Program-made: the position numbers and the translations under genes
Shown here: positions 17,269 to 26,577 of the stretch, piece after piece
How the letters are laid out: each line of letters opens with the position of its first letter
How positions within the stretch are numbered: the first letter of the stretch is position 1
Assembly: GCA_019694515.1 (NCBI GenBank)
Contig: JAIBBU010000028.1
Coordinates: 1-42,836, forward strand
Direction of reading: 5' to 3'
Source of the DNA: Oligoflexia bacterium
Lineage (GTDB): Bacteria; Bdellovibrionota_C; UBA2361; JBGSMV01
DNA: 42,836 bases
Notes under the pieces: generated by a model
Databases searched by the model: none
What the model saw: the letters and a program-made list of their open reading frames with translations, nothing else
Told to the model about the DNA's origin: nothing

Positions 17269-19177
17269 AGGGATCCCGCCAACAGTAAATGCCGCTTACT
17301 CCGCACCAGTTGTTGTCGCCGCCGCGCGGCCGATTTCGACAGCAGCGGAAGCGCTTAAAGTGATAACCCGCTCCCCAGGCTCCGTTCCCTTCCTCTTCCG
17401 GATCGTATTCCTCCGAATGCATCGGATCGTCGCGCTGGCCGAGGAAATAGGAGCGCGCATACTGCAATAATTTTGCGTCGAACTTCTGACAGCCATCGTA
17501 GTACTCGCGCTGATATTTATCGTGCAGGAACCAGAAGCGATCGTCGTTCTTCTCCGTATTATTGGCCGGGCCTTCCGGTAGATAGGCGTAGAAACCCGAT
17601 CGAATGTAAGGATTGGAGGTCGTCTGGAGTGTCACCGCGTTTAAGCCCTGCAGCATGGCCTTTTGTCCGTCGGCTCTGGGATCTCCGGTCTTATTGAAGA
17701 CTGTAACGGGCCATACACCCTCCTGGCTGCCGGTGCCGAGATCCCGGGTTACAACTCCTGCCGGGGGCTGAGCAGGGAGCTTAGGCGAGGTTAATTCGAA
17801 AGGAACTCTTAGACGCTTTAGCGCCTCTTTGTCGTAGTCGGTTGGGGTGTCCCCTGAGAATCTTTCGTTATAGCGGAAGGGGAGTGTGGGGTCGCCATCT
17901 TCAGTGGCGAACATCGGACTGGGATATCCGTTAGCGAGTGGCCAGTAATTTCTAAGCTGGGTGTAATTGAAATCAACGTCGTAGGCCAGCTTCGAGCAGT
18001 TCGAGTACTGTGGAGCCACGGTTAGGTCCGAGCCGCACGGTCCAAGCGGCCACTTTCTGGTATGACAACTTCCGCCCGCCAAACTCCAAAGCTGGCCTAA
18101 GATCGGAATCATGCTGATAACTGTATTTACAGCCCCGTCGGCCGCGGCGCGCTTGACTCGCCAGTGCGCCACCCCGTTCCGCTCCAGCCAGCGCGCCTCC
18201 TGCCAATCGACTGAAGTGTCGGCTTTAATCGCCTCGAATTGATGGTACTTCTGCTCCGCGGTATCCATGGCCGCCTTGGACTTTCCGCCGCCCCAATTAG
18301 GCAGATCGGGATTTGGAAGATTGTCGATCAAGCCACCGTACAAACGCTTTAACGAGCGTACTGATTTTAAGGCGTGCGTAGTGTTGCCCTCCGCGATGCG
18401 CCGCACACCGAGGGAACCATCGGATTGTGCCCCGAACACCTTCCAGGCATTCGATTCCAGATTCCTAATCGAAAGAAAGGCCCCGTTATAGTTGTAGGCG
18501 GTATCCGCGCGGTTCTGATGCGATTCCGCGATCTGCACTGGCCAGCGGTACTGACGGAGAAAATCTACACCGGAGTTAAAGAAACCCCAGCACCGCACAC
18601 ACAGCCCCTTTAAGCTCAAATCAAAACAGTCGAAGAAATTCCATAGGTCGCTGACCATCTTCCAGGTATCGCCGGCCTCCAGTGCGATCACTCCGGCTAT
18701 ACTATTTCCGCCCCAATACTTGTCGCGCCGGATTAGATCGCGCATCGGGGCGAGTACGGTGCGGCTATCGGCTCGGCCTCCCAGTCGCTGCTCTATCTCG
18801 GCTAATTTTTGATTGGTCTCAGCTAATTTTTCTGCTACAGAGTCGGCCACCGACCCCATATCGCGGCCACCAGGGCCGCCGGTTGCGCCGGATTCTAAAT
18901 ATTCCCCACATTCCTTTTCCAGGCGACTCCAGAGTTCAATTTGCCCCATGAGCAAAAGACGGGTCCTGGTGGCTTCGTAGTTTATGTTGTCGGGACCGAC
19001 GGGGCCTCCCCGCTTGCAGATATCCAAAATCTGATCGCGCAACTTATCGACCTCAGCGGCGCTCATAGCACGGGGAGTTGCTTCGGGCGCAGGAGCCGGC
19101 CCGCCGGGCAGCTGCGCCAGAGCAGATCCTAAGGGCGCCAGGACTAACAGCATCCAGCTCAAAACTCGGCGCTTCAT
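17249..19177 (-). CDS. Cys-rich exported protein in the TraU position, 642 aa
   Basis: Signal peptide MKRRVLSWMLLVLAPLGSALA is followed by a short coiled coil (about residues 110-135, VAEKLAETNQKLAEIEQRL). The large mature region has 14 cysteines, including LCVRCWGFF, GGSCHTRKWPLGPCG and a C-terminal cluster (RFRCCRN ... NWCG ... YCWRDPC). Multiple disulphides are expected in the periplasm. TraU of F-type systems is also Cys-rich, ends in a Trp/Arg/Cys tail and has a similar GQCHPFG-like block. The position between TraW-like and TrbC-like genes is that of traU. At 642 residues it is about twice the F protein, so it is extended or only distantly related. The start overlaps the upstream stop by four bases (ATGA). 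Confidence 0.5.
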   Translation of the reverse strand: MKRRVLSWMLLVLAPLGSALAQLPGGPAPAPEATPRAMSAAEVDKLRDQILDICKRGGPVGPDNINYEATRTRLLLMGQIELWSRLEKECGEYLESGATGGPGGRDMGSVADSVAEKLAETNQKLAEIEQRLGGRADSRTVLAPMRDLIRRDKYWGGNSIAGVIALEAGDTWKMVSDLWNFFDCFDLSLKGLCVRCWGFFNSGVDFLRQYRWPVQIAESHQNRADTAYNYNGAFLSIRNLESNAWKVFGAQSDGSLGVRRIAEGNTTHALKSVRSLKRLYGGLIDNLPNPDLPNWGGGKSKAAMDTAEQKYHQFEAIKADTSVDWQEARWLERNGVAHWRVKRAAADGAVNTVISMIPILGQLWSLAGGSCHTRKWPLGPCGSDLTVAPQYSNCSKLAYDVDFNYTQLRNYWPLANGYPSPMFATEDGDPTLPFRYNERFSGDTPTDYDKEALKRLRVPFELTSPKLPAQPPAGVVTRDLGTGSQEGVWPVTVFNKTGDPRADGQKAMLQGLNAVTLQTTSNPYIRSGFYAYLPEGPANNTEKNDDRFWFLHDKYQREYYDGCQKFDAKLLQYARSYFLGQRDDPMHSEEYDPEEEGNGAWGAGYHFKRFRCCRNRPRGGDNNWCGVSGIYCWRDPCDQIRG

Positions 19178-20013
19178 TTGTACAACTCCTTCGCGAAATC
19201 CATCGCCTTCACCAGCTTGCCTTTGCCGAGGGCGTTCTTATCGAAGTTCTTTAGAGCATCAAGACCTTCCCGCACCACGATCCATCGTCCGGTTAATGTG
19301 ACGCGAAAGGGCACGCAGTTAATCTTGTATTCGTGGATCAGTTCGCCGACCGGGTCTTCCGCGCCGTTTTCAAACTCGTACACTACCACCTCTTTTCCGA
19401 ATGCCTCAGGAATAGAGGCGGGGACGTCGTTGGAATTGAGATATAGGTAATCCGCAACTACATCTTGCTGCGCTTCTTTAGACATCTCCACAGTCTCCCC
19501 ACCTAGATCTTTCATCTCAGTGCGGCTTGCCGTGCAGCGCGGCAATGACAGAAGAGGGAAGTGCTGATTCATCTCCGCTTCGATCTGCTTTTTAATCTCG
19601 GCTTCAAGCTGCTCTTTGACACCATCGGGGATCGTTAGGAGTTTACTCATCACCTCTTTAGTCGGAAGGTCGATTCCTTTGCTGCCGCGGTAGTGCTTTA
19701 CGATCTGGGTAGCCGCGCTCATCACATTTAGCTGCGGGAACAGGGGCCGGACCTCCTCTTCATCCGGAGCCGCCTCATCGGGAGTGTCGGAGGGTGCTAA
19801 ATCCGAGGGGGCGCTGCTTTTAGAGCTGCGTGCCCTTCTGTGGAGCTCATTTATGAGTGGCCGATAGAACTTACTGTCTTGGGGAATTCCCAGCCGGTTA
19901 ACAATCAAATCCTCCATGAAGGCTTCCGGATCGCGGGGCTCTGCACCGCCGGGGGTCGTGTCGACGAGCAGGGCTAGCAATAACGCTGGTAGTAATAACC
20001 TCAATGATTTCAT
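19174..20013 (-). CDS. TraW-like periplasmic protein
   Basis: First gene of the minus operon, 279 residues with a signal peptide (SLRLLLPALLLALLVDTTPGGA). Residues about 60-100 are an acidic Asp/Glu/Pro linker. The C-terminal domain (about 190-255) has the TraW-type finish: VADYLYLNSNDVP, VVVYEFENGAEDPVGELIHEYKI, then VPFRVTLTGRWIVVREG. This parallels the family's 'FDQ.G.l...f.I..vPa.v...g..l.v.e'. A Cys pair (one near residue 160, one in KINCVPF) could form a disulphide. In F-type systems TraW works with TrbC and TraU in pilus extension and outer-membrane assembly. The ATG lies opposite the TraF-like gene, with 164-179 nt between them. Confidence 0.55.
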   Translation of the reverse strand: MKSLRLLLPALLLALLVDTTPGGAEPRDPEAFMEDLIVNRLGIPQDSKFYRPLINELHRRARSSKSSAPSDLAPSDTPDEAAPDEEEVRPLFPQLNVMSAATQIVKHYRGSKGIDLPTKEVMSKLLTIPDGVKEQLEAEIKKQIEAEMNQHFPLLSLPRCTASRTEMKDLGGETVEMSKEAQQDVVADYLYLNSNDVPASIPEAFGKEVVVYEFENGAEDPVGELIHEYKINCVPFRVTLTGRWIVVREGLDALKNFDKNALGKGKLVKAMDFAKELYK

Positions 20014-20192
20014 GCCGACAAACGGAACCTTTTCATGGGAACGACGCGCAGATACAGGCCTAAGAAATATTATGAGATAGGTCGCTGCGGGGGTGCCATA
20101 TCTTAAGCAACATCAGAGCTTTTCCCCACCATATTACAAGTGAAGGGCTAGATATGAGGCTGGCTCAGGCTAAGTAGTTGATTATTTTAATT
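20014..20192. promoter_or_regulatory. Divergent control region of the two T4SS-like operons
   Basis: The TraW-like operon runs left and the TraF-like operon runs right from this spacer, so both promoters must lie here unless upstream read-through occurs. The stretch is mixed, with AT-rich islands near 20087-20097 (aaatattatga) and 20132-20142 (catattacaag). I see no convincing -35/-10 pair or operator palindrome. Confidence 0.4.
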
Positions 20193-21371
20193 ATGTTCCT
20201 CGGAAGGTTCGCTGCCATTATCTGCCTGCCGGTTGTCGGCTTCGCCCTTGTGGCCACGGATCTTTGGGCCGGCGAACGCAAAGATTTCTTTGAGGCTAAC
20301 AAGGCCCGCGAGCAGTTTACCGCCGAAGTGCGGGAGAGCACCGATCCGCGGATCGAATTTTTTCTGCCTGTGCCAAAACCCGACCCAGAGGAGCAAGAGC
20401 TCGAGCAGCCGGTGCTTCGCGCGGTCGTCCAAACATCAGATCCTAAAGCCCAAAAGCCGCTAGAGCTTCCGCCCGGTAAGTACTCCGACAAAGAGGTGTC
20501 GATTGTCACGGCATTTGGTGATCCTTCGGCGGAGTTCCCAATTACCCCCGTTGAGTCGGCACCGACCCCCTTTAAGGGCATGATCGAAGCTCAAAAGGCC
20601 GGTGAATATCAGCTCGCTTTCCAGTATGCGCGTCAGTATGTGCGCTACAAACGAGCGCTGCAGGACAACGCCAGACTTGTTACCGGCATGTTGGGTAAAG
20701 CTATGGTGCGGGAGGGGTTACTCCCAGAGCGTTCTTGGGCAAACACCGAGGATTATGAGGATCTACAGCCGCTGCTGGATAAGGATCTGAAGGATGCGGC
20801 TGCCGCCAAGCAGCTTGAGCAGGATAAATTTGCTCTTGAGCCTGAAGATCTGGGCCAGTACGACGAACAAACTCAGGAGCTTTTAAGACGGGCCAGCATT
20901 GCCGAGGACAATGAAGCCAGCGGCAAGAGCGTGGCGCAACCTTCCTCTCCGGAAGAGGAGCGCGCGTTGCGTTCCAAGATCCACGCCGAGTTAGCCCGGA
21001 CCTTGCCCCGCGATCCGAAAGGTTTAGTGGACGCCTATTTCTTTGTCCGGCTCTCCGATCAGCATGCCATTAAGGCTCTTCCGGCGATCGAGCAGCTTTA
21101 CCGGAAATGGGGCGGAGACAAGAAAGTAAATATCATTGTCCTCACGCCCGATCTGATTCCGGCCCATGTGATCTCTCAATTTCGTCAGCGTTACAATCTA
21201 AGTGTGCCGATCAAGAGCGGCGGGACCCTCGCTAAGAAGCTCAAAGTAGAGCGCACACCGGAAGCAGTCCTAGTGGCACCGAGCAGCGGCTCAATGGTCC
21301 GACTAGAGGAGATTTCAGAATTCATAAAACTGGACGAGATGATTGCCGTGGTCAGGGGAGAGGGTAAATGA
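20193..21371 (+). CDS. TraF-like thioredoxin-fold periplasmic protein
   Basis: A 392-residue exported protein: signal peptide (FLGRFAAIICLPVVGFALVATDLWA), a helical and acidic middle part, and a C-terminal thioredoxin-like domain (about residues 265-385). That domain reads GLVDAYFFVRLSDQHAIKAL, a helix, VNIIVLTPDL, then VERTPEAVLVAPSSGSMVRLEE with the cis-Pro 'TP' of thioredoxins. The active-site CxxC is absent (LSDQHA in its place), as in F-plasmid TraF, so it is structural rather than a redox enzyme. ATG 20193 is preferred because it starts the signal peptide; a TTG at 20178 is an alternative. Its stop overlaps the next ATG (ATGA). Order TraF-TraH-TraG is that of F-type operons. Confidence 0.55.
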   Translation: MFLGRFAAIICLPVVGFALVATDLWAGERKDFFEANKAREQFTAEVRESTDPRIEFFLPVPKPDPEEQELEQPVLRAVVQTSDPKAQKPLELPPGKYSDKEVSIVTAFGDPSAEFPITPVESAPTPFKGMIEAQKAGEYQLAFQYARQYVRYKRALQDNARLVTGMLGKAMVREGLLPERSWANTEDYEDLQPLLDKDLKDAAAAKQLEQDKFALEPEDLGQYDEQTQELLRRASIAEDNEASGKSVAQPSSPEEERALRSKIHAELARTLPRDPKGLVDAYFFVRLSDQHAIKALPAIEQLYRKWGGDKKVNIIVLTPDLIPAHVISQFRQRYNLSVPIKSGGTLAKKLKVERTPEAVLVAPSSGSMVRLEEISEFIKLDEMIAVVRGEGK

Positions 21372-23167
21372 AGAAATCACTGTTAACTTGTCTTGCCCCG
21401 TTACTGCTGTATGGCGTGGCCTTTGCTCAGACCCTAACACCTCCCTGCGTACCGGTGCCAGGTGAGGAGCAAGATTGTTACGATCCGACGGTCAATGATG
21501 ATCTGACTAAATGGCAGCGCGAGCGTACCAATCGCTCCCGCACCTCAGAGCGCGAGGGAATATATAATGCAGACCGCGATTCCTCGGATACGACCACCGG
21601 GACGGTTGGACACTCCCGCACGATGGAGGTCGTTCCTGGCAACGCTTACGGAAACGGTGAACAGGTCAGCGAACCGCTGGGGAATGCGAACGACAATATC
21701 CGTAATGCCGGGGAATCGGCCTTCACTACGGAGCAGTTAGTTTCCGGAACGGATGCTCCGATGGGGTTGACCATGACCACTCTGAGCCTGACCGATCCGC
21801 ATGTCAGCGCGGCGGCCTTCAATGCCTTTAGCGGTTCGATCGATTATGGCAGCAACGCTCTGGAGAACTGGAACCATAACCTGCGTGCTTTAGATAACGC
21901 TCCGGAACTAAAGGGGGCTCTGTCGCAATGTGTGATGAACCTTACGAGCCGCGGTTACAATACCTTCGATGCTCGCGCCATCTGTGAACCCCGGAATACC
22001 ATGGACGTACCGGCAGCGGCAGCTCCCACCCGACCACGAGGCTTTGAAATTGCCGATTACAAGTGGCATGTCAAAAACAATCTATGGTGGTTCATTCTCG
22101 AAACGGGAGGGGGCGGGGGCGCCTTCGATTTAGCCTCATCCAATCCACCGACGGCTGATGATCTATTCAGACTGAGCACTGTAACCACGCTAACATTTAA
22201 AAACTACAAGTATGAAGATCGGCTAGTTTCTGCCGCGACCGGGGCCGCAGAGCTCGATATTGCAACTCGCCATCCGTTCATCCGCGATTTTAGACGGTGG
22301 CTCTTAAGTTACGTGGGCGATGTGCGCTTGACCTTTAATCGCCCCGAGGTGAGCACGGCTACCTTCGACGCCACGGCCCCCCGGATTTTGCGAGAAATTA
22401 TTCCACCCAAGAAATCCCCTAAAGAATATCTAGCTAACCTGGTCTTCGAGTACTACAAGGTCCTGCACGAAAAAGTTAAGACGCGCTGTTTATTGCGCGC
22501 CGGAAAATCGCCCTTCGCCGGAATGGATTATGACGAGGGCGCCTTGCGAGATCCATCTAAGTACGGCGTGCCGCTGCTAGGATATGCCTCGGGCGCCTAT
22601 TGGTTATTTCCCGGTGAAAAAGCCAGCGATGTCAAACTGACGCTGCAGGGTGCCGCCGTCGATCGCGAAACGATCGATGCGCTTTACACCATGTTCCTAG
22701 GGGAGCTGGAGAGTTTTGGAATCTATACGATCGTTGCTAACACCTGCGACCGGCTCGACACCGAAGGTGAAGATAAGTGGAGCAACCTGGTCAAGCGCAG
22801 TAAAGATGGCCACACCATGCGGACCCAGACCGTCCTGGCTTTGGCGCAGCAGCTGGCTGCCGCGCAGTTCCTCACCAACTTGATGACCGCCGTCGATATG
22901 TCCCGATCGTTGACCGAGGGCGATATGGATAAACGGCTGCGCTACGAAGCTGAGCATCTTTTGGCCGGAGCAGCCGGATACAGTGACGTAGACGAACTGC
23001 GCCGAAACTACGAGAAAGTCATAGAGGACCTAAATGCCACCCTAGATCGTAAAAAGGGTGAAGCGCGGAGGCGCTCCGGCCAGATCGGTGGATCAGTGGG
23101 GCAAGCCTTTGCTGCCGGAGGAGGGGAGACCTCATTCGGCACCTCGGGTGTGGTTGGGGATCACTAA
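21368..23167 (+). CDS. Exported protein in the TraH position, 599 aa
   Basis: Signal peptide KKSLLTCLAPLLLYGVAFA precedes a large periplasmic protein. The N-terminal 100 residues are polar and low in hydrophobics. The body alternates helices and beta segments. The C-terminal third (about 430-560) is long helical (ALAQQLAAAQFLTNLMTAVDM, YEKVIEDLNATLDRKKGEARRR), which resembles the coiled C-terminus of TraH, an outer-membrane-associated factor of F-type pilus assembly. The last 40 residues are Gly/Ser/Ala-rich. Mature cysteines are few and scattered. Family membership rests mainly on position between TraF-like and TraG-like genes and on size and export; direct sequence likeness to TraH is weak by eye. 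Confidence 0.45.
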   Translation: MKKSLLTCLAPLLLYGVAFAQTLTPPCVPVPGEEQDCYDPTVNDDLTKWQRERTNRSRTSEREGIYNADRDSSDTTTGTVGHSRTMEVVPGNAYGNGEQVSEPLGNANDNIRNAGESAFTTEQLVSGTDAPMGLTMTTLSLTDPHVSAAAFNAFSGSIDYGSNALENWNHNLRALDNAPELKGALSQCVMNLTSRGYNTFDARAICEPRNTMDVPAAAAPTRPRGFEIADYKWHVKNNLWWFILETGGGGGAFDLASSNPPTADDLFRLSTVTTLTFKNYKYEDRLVSAATGAAELDIATRHPFIRDFRRWLLSYVGDVRLTFNRPEVSTATFDATAPRILREIIPPKKSPKEYLANLVFEYYKVLHEKVKTRCLLRAGKSPFAGMDYDEGALRDPSKYGVPLLGYASGAYWLFPGEKASDVKLTLQGAAVDRETIDALYTMFLGELESFGIYTIVANTCDRLDTEGEDKWSNLVKRSKDGHTMRTQTVLALAQQLAAAQFLTNLMTAVDMSRSLTEGDMDKRLRYEAEHLLAGAAGYSDVDELRRNYEKVIEDLNATLDRKKGEARRRSGQIGGSVGQAFAAGGGETSFGTSGVVGDH

Positions 23168-23180
23168 GTAATTTAATTCT

Positions 23181-26100
23181 ATGCAGATTTTGCACGATAT
23201 CGCCCAGTTCATAATGAATGCGGAGGTGTACGTCTGCAGTGATACCTACAACTTCGAATTTTGCCCGGACTGTATACCTCAGGGGGGAATCTGTCCTGCT
23301 ACTGCGTTTAACTCGGTTACAGCCGCTTTTGCGACGATGGGCTATTGGGTGCAGTCCGACATGCTGGACATGCTCTCGTTTGGAGGTGGTTCGGATTTTC
23401 ATCTCTTAGCGCCCTTGCTGTATGTCGTCGCCGCCATCGGCGGCCTGATCGGCGTCGCAATTGGAGCCCCGCCCCGAAATTACATGTGGTTCTTCCTCGG
23501 ACCCGCGATCTATGGCTGGTTGATAGATACTCGCGATCCCGCCACCGGTGTGCAGTGGCAGGTCGGGCTCATGCCGATGGATCAACGCGAGGTTTGGAAG
23601 CTATCCGAGACCGGGTTAATCAATACCAACCTGGCCAAGCGTTTTGACTCCGGGCTAGTACTGGGCGGCGTGGTGGATTATCTTGCCGGGGGCCATTATA
23701 TCAGCAGCGCCAATGCTCCCGCCGATGTCTACGTTTCGAATTTCTTTCTATGGTGGGATTCGCTGCTATCCAGCGTCATCACCGGTATGGTCGACTGGGT
23801 CGGTCCTTACAGCCTGCGCGACAATATCCCAATTGAGGATCTGACCAACATCGGTGAAATTGACATTCCCTTCGTCGGAGATGACGAAAGCGCTACGGTT
23901 CGGGACAAGTGGTTCCTGCTCTCCAATCTGAAGTGGACGATCCTCGAGAATATTACCTCGGCCAAGTTGACCGATCCGGTTTTGCGCGATGCCTTTGCCA
24001 CCTTCATGGGCGGTACCTGCGGCGAGGAGTTTGCCAAGGCGATTGATGAAACTCAGTTCGTTAGAGCCGCGCATGCCCGGGGTACCAATATTCCTCCGAC
24101 CGTCTTCAGGCAAACAACTGATACCTCAGCCTCGGCGATCGTGGAGCTCGGTCCCTACAACATGGAGATGTTGGCGCGCTATCTGCGAGACTTTGAAGTG
24201 GCCTACACCGATCCAGGCCTGAAGCGTTTATTCCGTAACAAACTCCCGGAAGGGGTCGCCGGCGGTGTCGGTAGTTTCTATAACGCGGTGCATTGGCGGG
24301 CGGAGGACTCCTGGATTACCGGAGATCTGGAACAGCAACGGCCCACGATTCGCTGCGACACCTATCTGATGCTGATGATCTTGGCCTTCCGTTGGGAAGC
24401 GGGGCACATCTTTGCGCAATTGGTGAATAATGCCCCCGATATTCAGGATTCGGCGCTGGAGGATATCACTAGTGTGCTCGGCTCTAAGGCGGCGCGGCTG
24501 ACCTATAACTTGTTCTACGGCTGGGATATCCGTGACCGCGTGAACGGACCGTTGGACTTTGCGTACGGCGCGCTCGGCAATGTTGTGCCCGGCCTGGGCG
24601 CTTTAATGGATGTAAACGGGAAGGAACAGCTCCTTTATAACCTCATTCTTTCATACCTAATTCGTAACGAATTCGCGCTGGTCAATCAGCCCGTCGATGT
24701 GCGCATGACCGGCTCTGATCTAAATCGCAATTGGGTGGAGGGCCAGCAGCGCACCGTCGGTCAAAAAAGCAAGTTCGGGGAGCTCTATTCCTGGGCAATC
24801 TTGATGCCCTACCTGCAGGGAGTGCTGCTCTACTATCTAGCCATGGGCTATCCGCTTGCCTGCTTGATGATGATCGTTCCGGGCTGGCATAAATCGCTCT
24901 TCACCTGGATGAGCTTCTGGGCCTGGGTCAAACTCTGGGATCTGGGCTTCGCCTTGGTCATGAGCATCGAGCGCACGGTCTGGGCCATGATCGGCAATAA
25001 TTCAACCGCTGCCGGAATGTTCGACCGCGTGCAGCAGATGTCCGAGTGGGGCGGGGCCAACATTGCGCCGCATGCTTCGGCTACGGGTGTAGCTGCGGCG
25101 CTTGGCAGCGGTGGTCTCGGTCAGTGGACTGTGCACCTTACCGATAGCGGAGTAGTAACAGGGCTTACTGAACCTGGCTACAACATGATGCTCAAGAATT
25201 TCCGCATCATGGATCAGGCCATGGCGATCTCCTCCAGCCTCGATCTGGATCTTTCCAACGCATATTACATTTATATTATGGCCGCGCTGTACTTTGCCGT
25301 ACCGGCGGTAACAGGGCAATTAGTGCTCGGAGCGCGCGCCGGCGCATCGGGCCTCGTTAGCAGCGCCTTGGGCCAGGTTACCGGCGAGGCAGGAAAAGGC
25401 GCCGGATCGGGATATACCGGTGATGCCACGCAGCGCCTTAAGAGTAATGCCTCCAGTATCGGACAGGCTGCGCAGGTAGCAGCATGGCAAAAATCGGGAC
25501 TCGCTGCCGCTGCGCTTGAGATGGGAAACCAGCAGGCGCTGCAAAATATCAAGGGCAGCTACCTTGGTGGTAAAGCTCAGGCCGTGGGCTTTGGTGCCGA
25601 GATGAAGGGGCTCGATGCGCAGCAGAAGAACGCGATGCTGGCATATCCTAAATCTTTTGCAAACTATGAGGCCTCCGCAAAAGGCGATTTAGCCAGTATC
25701 GGTGGTGGTGCGCTTCGTAATCCCCTCACAGGCGCGGCCGGGCAAGGCGCGGGTTACGTTTATAGTAAAGACAACATGCGCACCCAGACCGGCTTTGACA
25801 AGCTGGGCGCGGATGCATCCTCTCAAGCAACGCAGGCCTCGAAGGAGGCTTTAGCTCAGCGTGCGATGTTGAATCCGGAGCAATATTCTGCCAACGCGCT
25901 GGGAGCAGCTTTTGGACGAGCCGGACAATTCAAGCAGGCTGAAGCACAATTCAGCGGTGATATGGCGCGGTGGAATAAGATGAACCAGATGGCGAACCAG
26001 CTGGGTGGTGCTGCAGCCGCAATGGGAATTTATCCCGGCACGATCGACCCGGGACCTAAGCCGGTTTCGATGGAAGGTATGGCGATGTCCGGCATGCTTG

Positions 26101-26438
26101 GTAGTAGTGCCAAACGGGCTGCTGAGAAATTCGATCCATTCGGTGGAGGCGGAGTGTTTAGAGGTATTGCTGCGCAAAAAGCCGATCTTGCCTCGTATAC
26201 GCCGCGTGTTCAGGCAGCCCCGAGCTATAACCAGCTCTGGAGTGAAGGTCAGGCCGAACGTGCCACAGTTCCGACCGTCGGAGAAGAGGTTCGCGGTGTT
26301 GCCGGCGATGCCTACCGTACATTTGGCCAGCCGGCGATGGATGCTAGCGGGGCCAGTCGGACGTTGAGGGAGAATCCGGGCAAAGCAGCCAAGATAGGAG
26401 CCGAACTCAGGCGCGCGTCAAGACGCCCGGGAGAGTAG
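23181..26438 (+). CDS. TraG-like polytopic inner-membrane protein
   Basis: A 1085-residue protein with the layout of F-type TraG. It has a short N-terminal part with four cysteines (19, 28, 31, 38) and a membrane segment pair (about 75-115, LLYVVAAIGGLIGVAIGA and WFFLGPAIYGWLI). A large periplasmic-type domain (about 120-530) follows. Next comes a membrane cluster (about 540-615, YLQGVLLYYLAMGYPLACLM ... WAWVKLWDLGFALVMS) that strongly recalls the TraG_N core, and another segment near 690-715. The long hydrophilic C-terminus (about 720-1085) is rich in Gly, Ala, Gln and Ser, as in TraG. The tail is basic (AAKIGAELRRASRRPGE). A motif PGPKPV near residue 960 recurs in downstream proteins. It starts 13 nt after the TraH-like gene. 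Confidence 0.65.
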   Translation: MQILHDIAQFIMNAEVYVCSDTYNFEFCPDCIPQGGICPATAFNSVTAAFATMGYWVQSDMLDMLSFGGGSDFHLLAPLLYVVAAIGGLIGVAIGAPPRNYMWFFLGPAIYGWLIDTRDPATGVQWQVGLMPMDQREVWKLSETGLINTNLAKRFDSGLVLGGVVDYLAGGHYISSANAPADVYVSNFFLWWDSLLSSVITGMVDWVGPYSLRDNIPIEDLTNIGEIDIPFVGDDESATVRDKWFLLSNLKWTILENITSAKLTDPVLRDAFATFMGGTCGEEFAKAIDETQFVRAAHARGTNIPPTVFRQTTDTSASAIVELGPYNMEMLARYLRDFEVAYTDPGLKRLFRNKLPEGVAGGVGSFYNAVHWRAEDSWITGDLEQQRPTIRCDTYLMLMILAFRWEAGHIFAQLVNNAPDIQDSALEDITSVLGSKAARLTYNLFYGWDIRDRVNGPLDFAYGALGNVVPGLGALMDVNGKEQLLYNLILSYLIRNEFALVNQPVDVRMTGSDLNRNWVEGQQRTVGQKSKFGELYSWAILMPYLQGVLLYYLAMGYPLACLMMIVPGWHKSLFTWMSFWAWVKLWDLGFALVMSIERTVWAMIGNNSTAAGMFDRVQQMSEWGGANIAPHASATGVAAALGSGGLGQWTVHLTDSGVVTGLTEPGYNMMLKNFRIMDQAMAISSSLDLDLSNAYYIYIMAALYFAVPAVTGQLVLGARAGASGLVSSALGQVTGEAGKGAGSGYTGDATQRLKSNASSIGQAAQVAAWQKSGLAAAALEMGNQQALQNIKGSYLGGKAQAVGFGAEMKGLDAQQKNAMLAYPKSFANYEASAKGDLASIGGGALRNPLTGAAGQGAGYVYSKDNMRTQTGFDKLGADASSQATQASKEALAQRAMLNPEQYSANALGAAFGRAGQFKQAEAQFSGDMARWNKMNQMANQLGGAAAAMGIYPGTIDPGPKPVSMEGMAMSGMLGSSAKRAAEKFDPFGGGGVFRGIAAQKADLASYTPRVQAAPSYNQLWSEGQAERATVPTVGEEVRGVAGDAYRTFGQPAMDASGASRTLRENPGKAAKIGAELRRASRRPGE

Positions 26439-26577
26439 GCATTTCAATTCCGCCCCAGGTTCCATCCTTTAGGCTGATGGACGATAGGCCGCTTTTTCAG
26501 TTTAGAGCTTAAGTCACGCCACTTCTAAATGTGCAATAACATGGGAGAGGAATCAGTTTTCGTTCAAAGGAGTGCCT

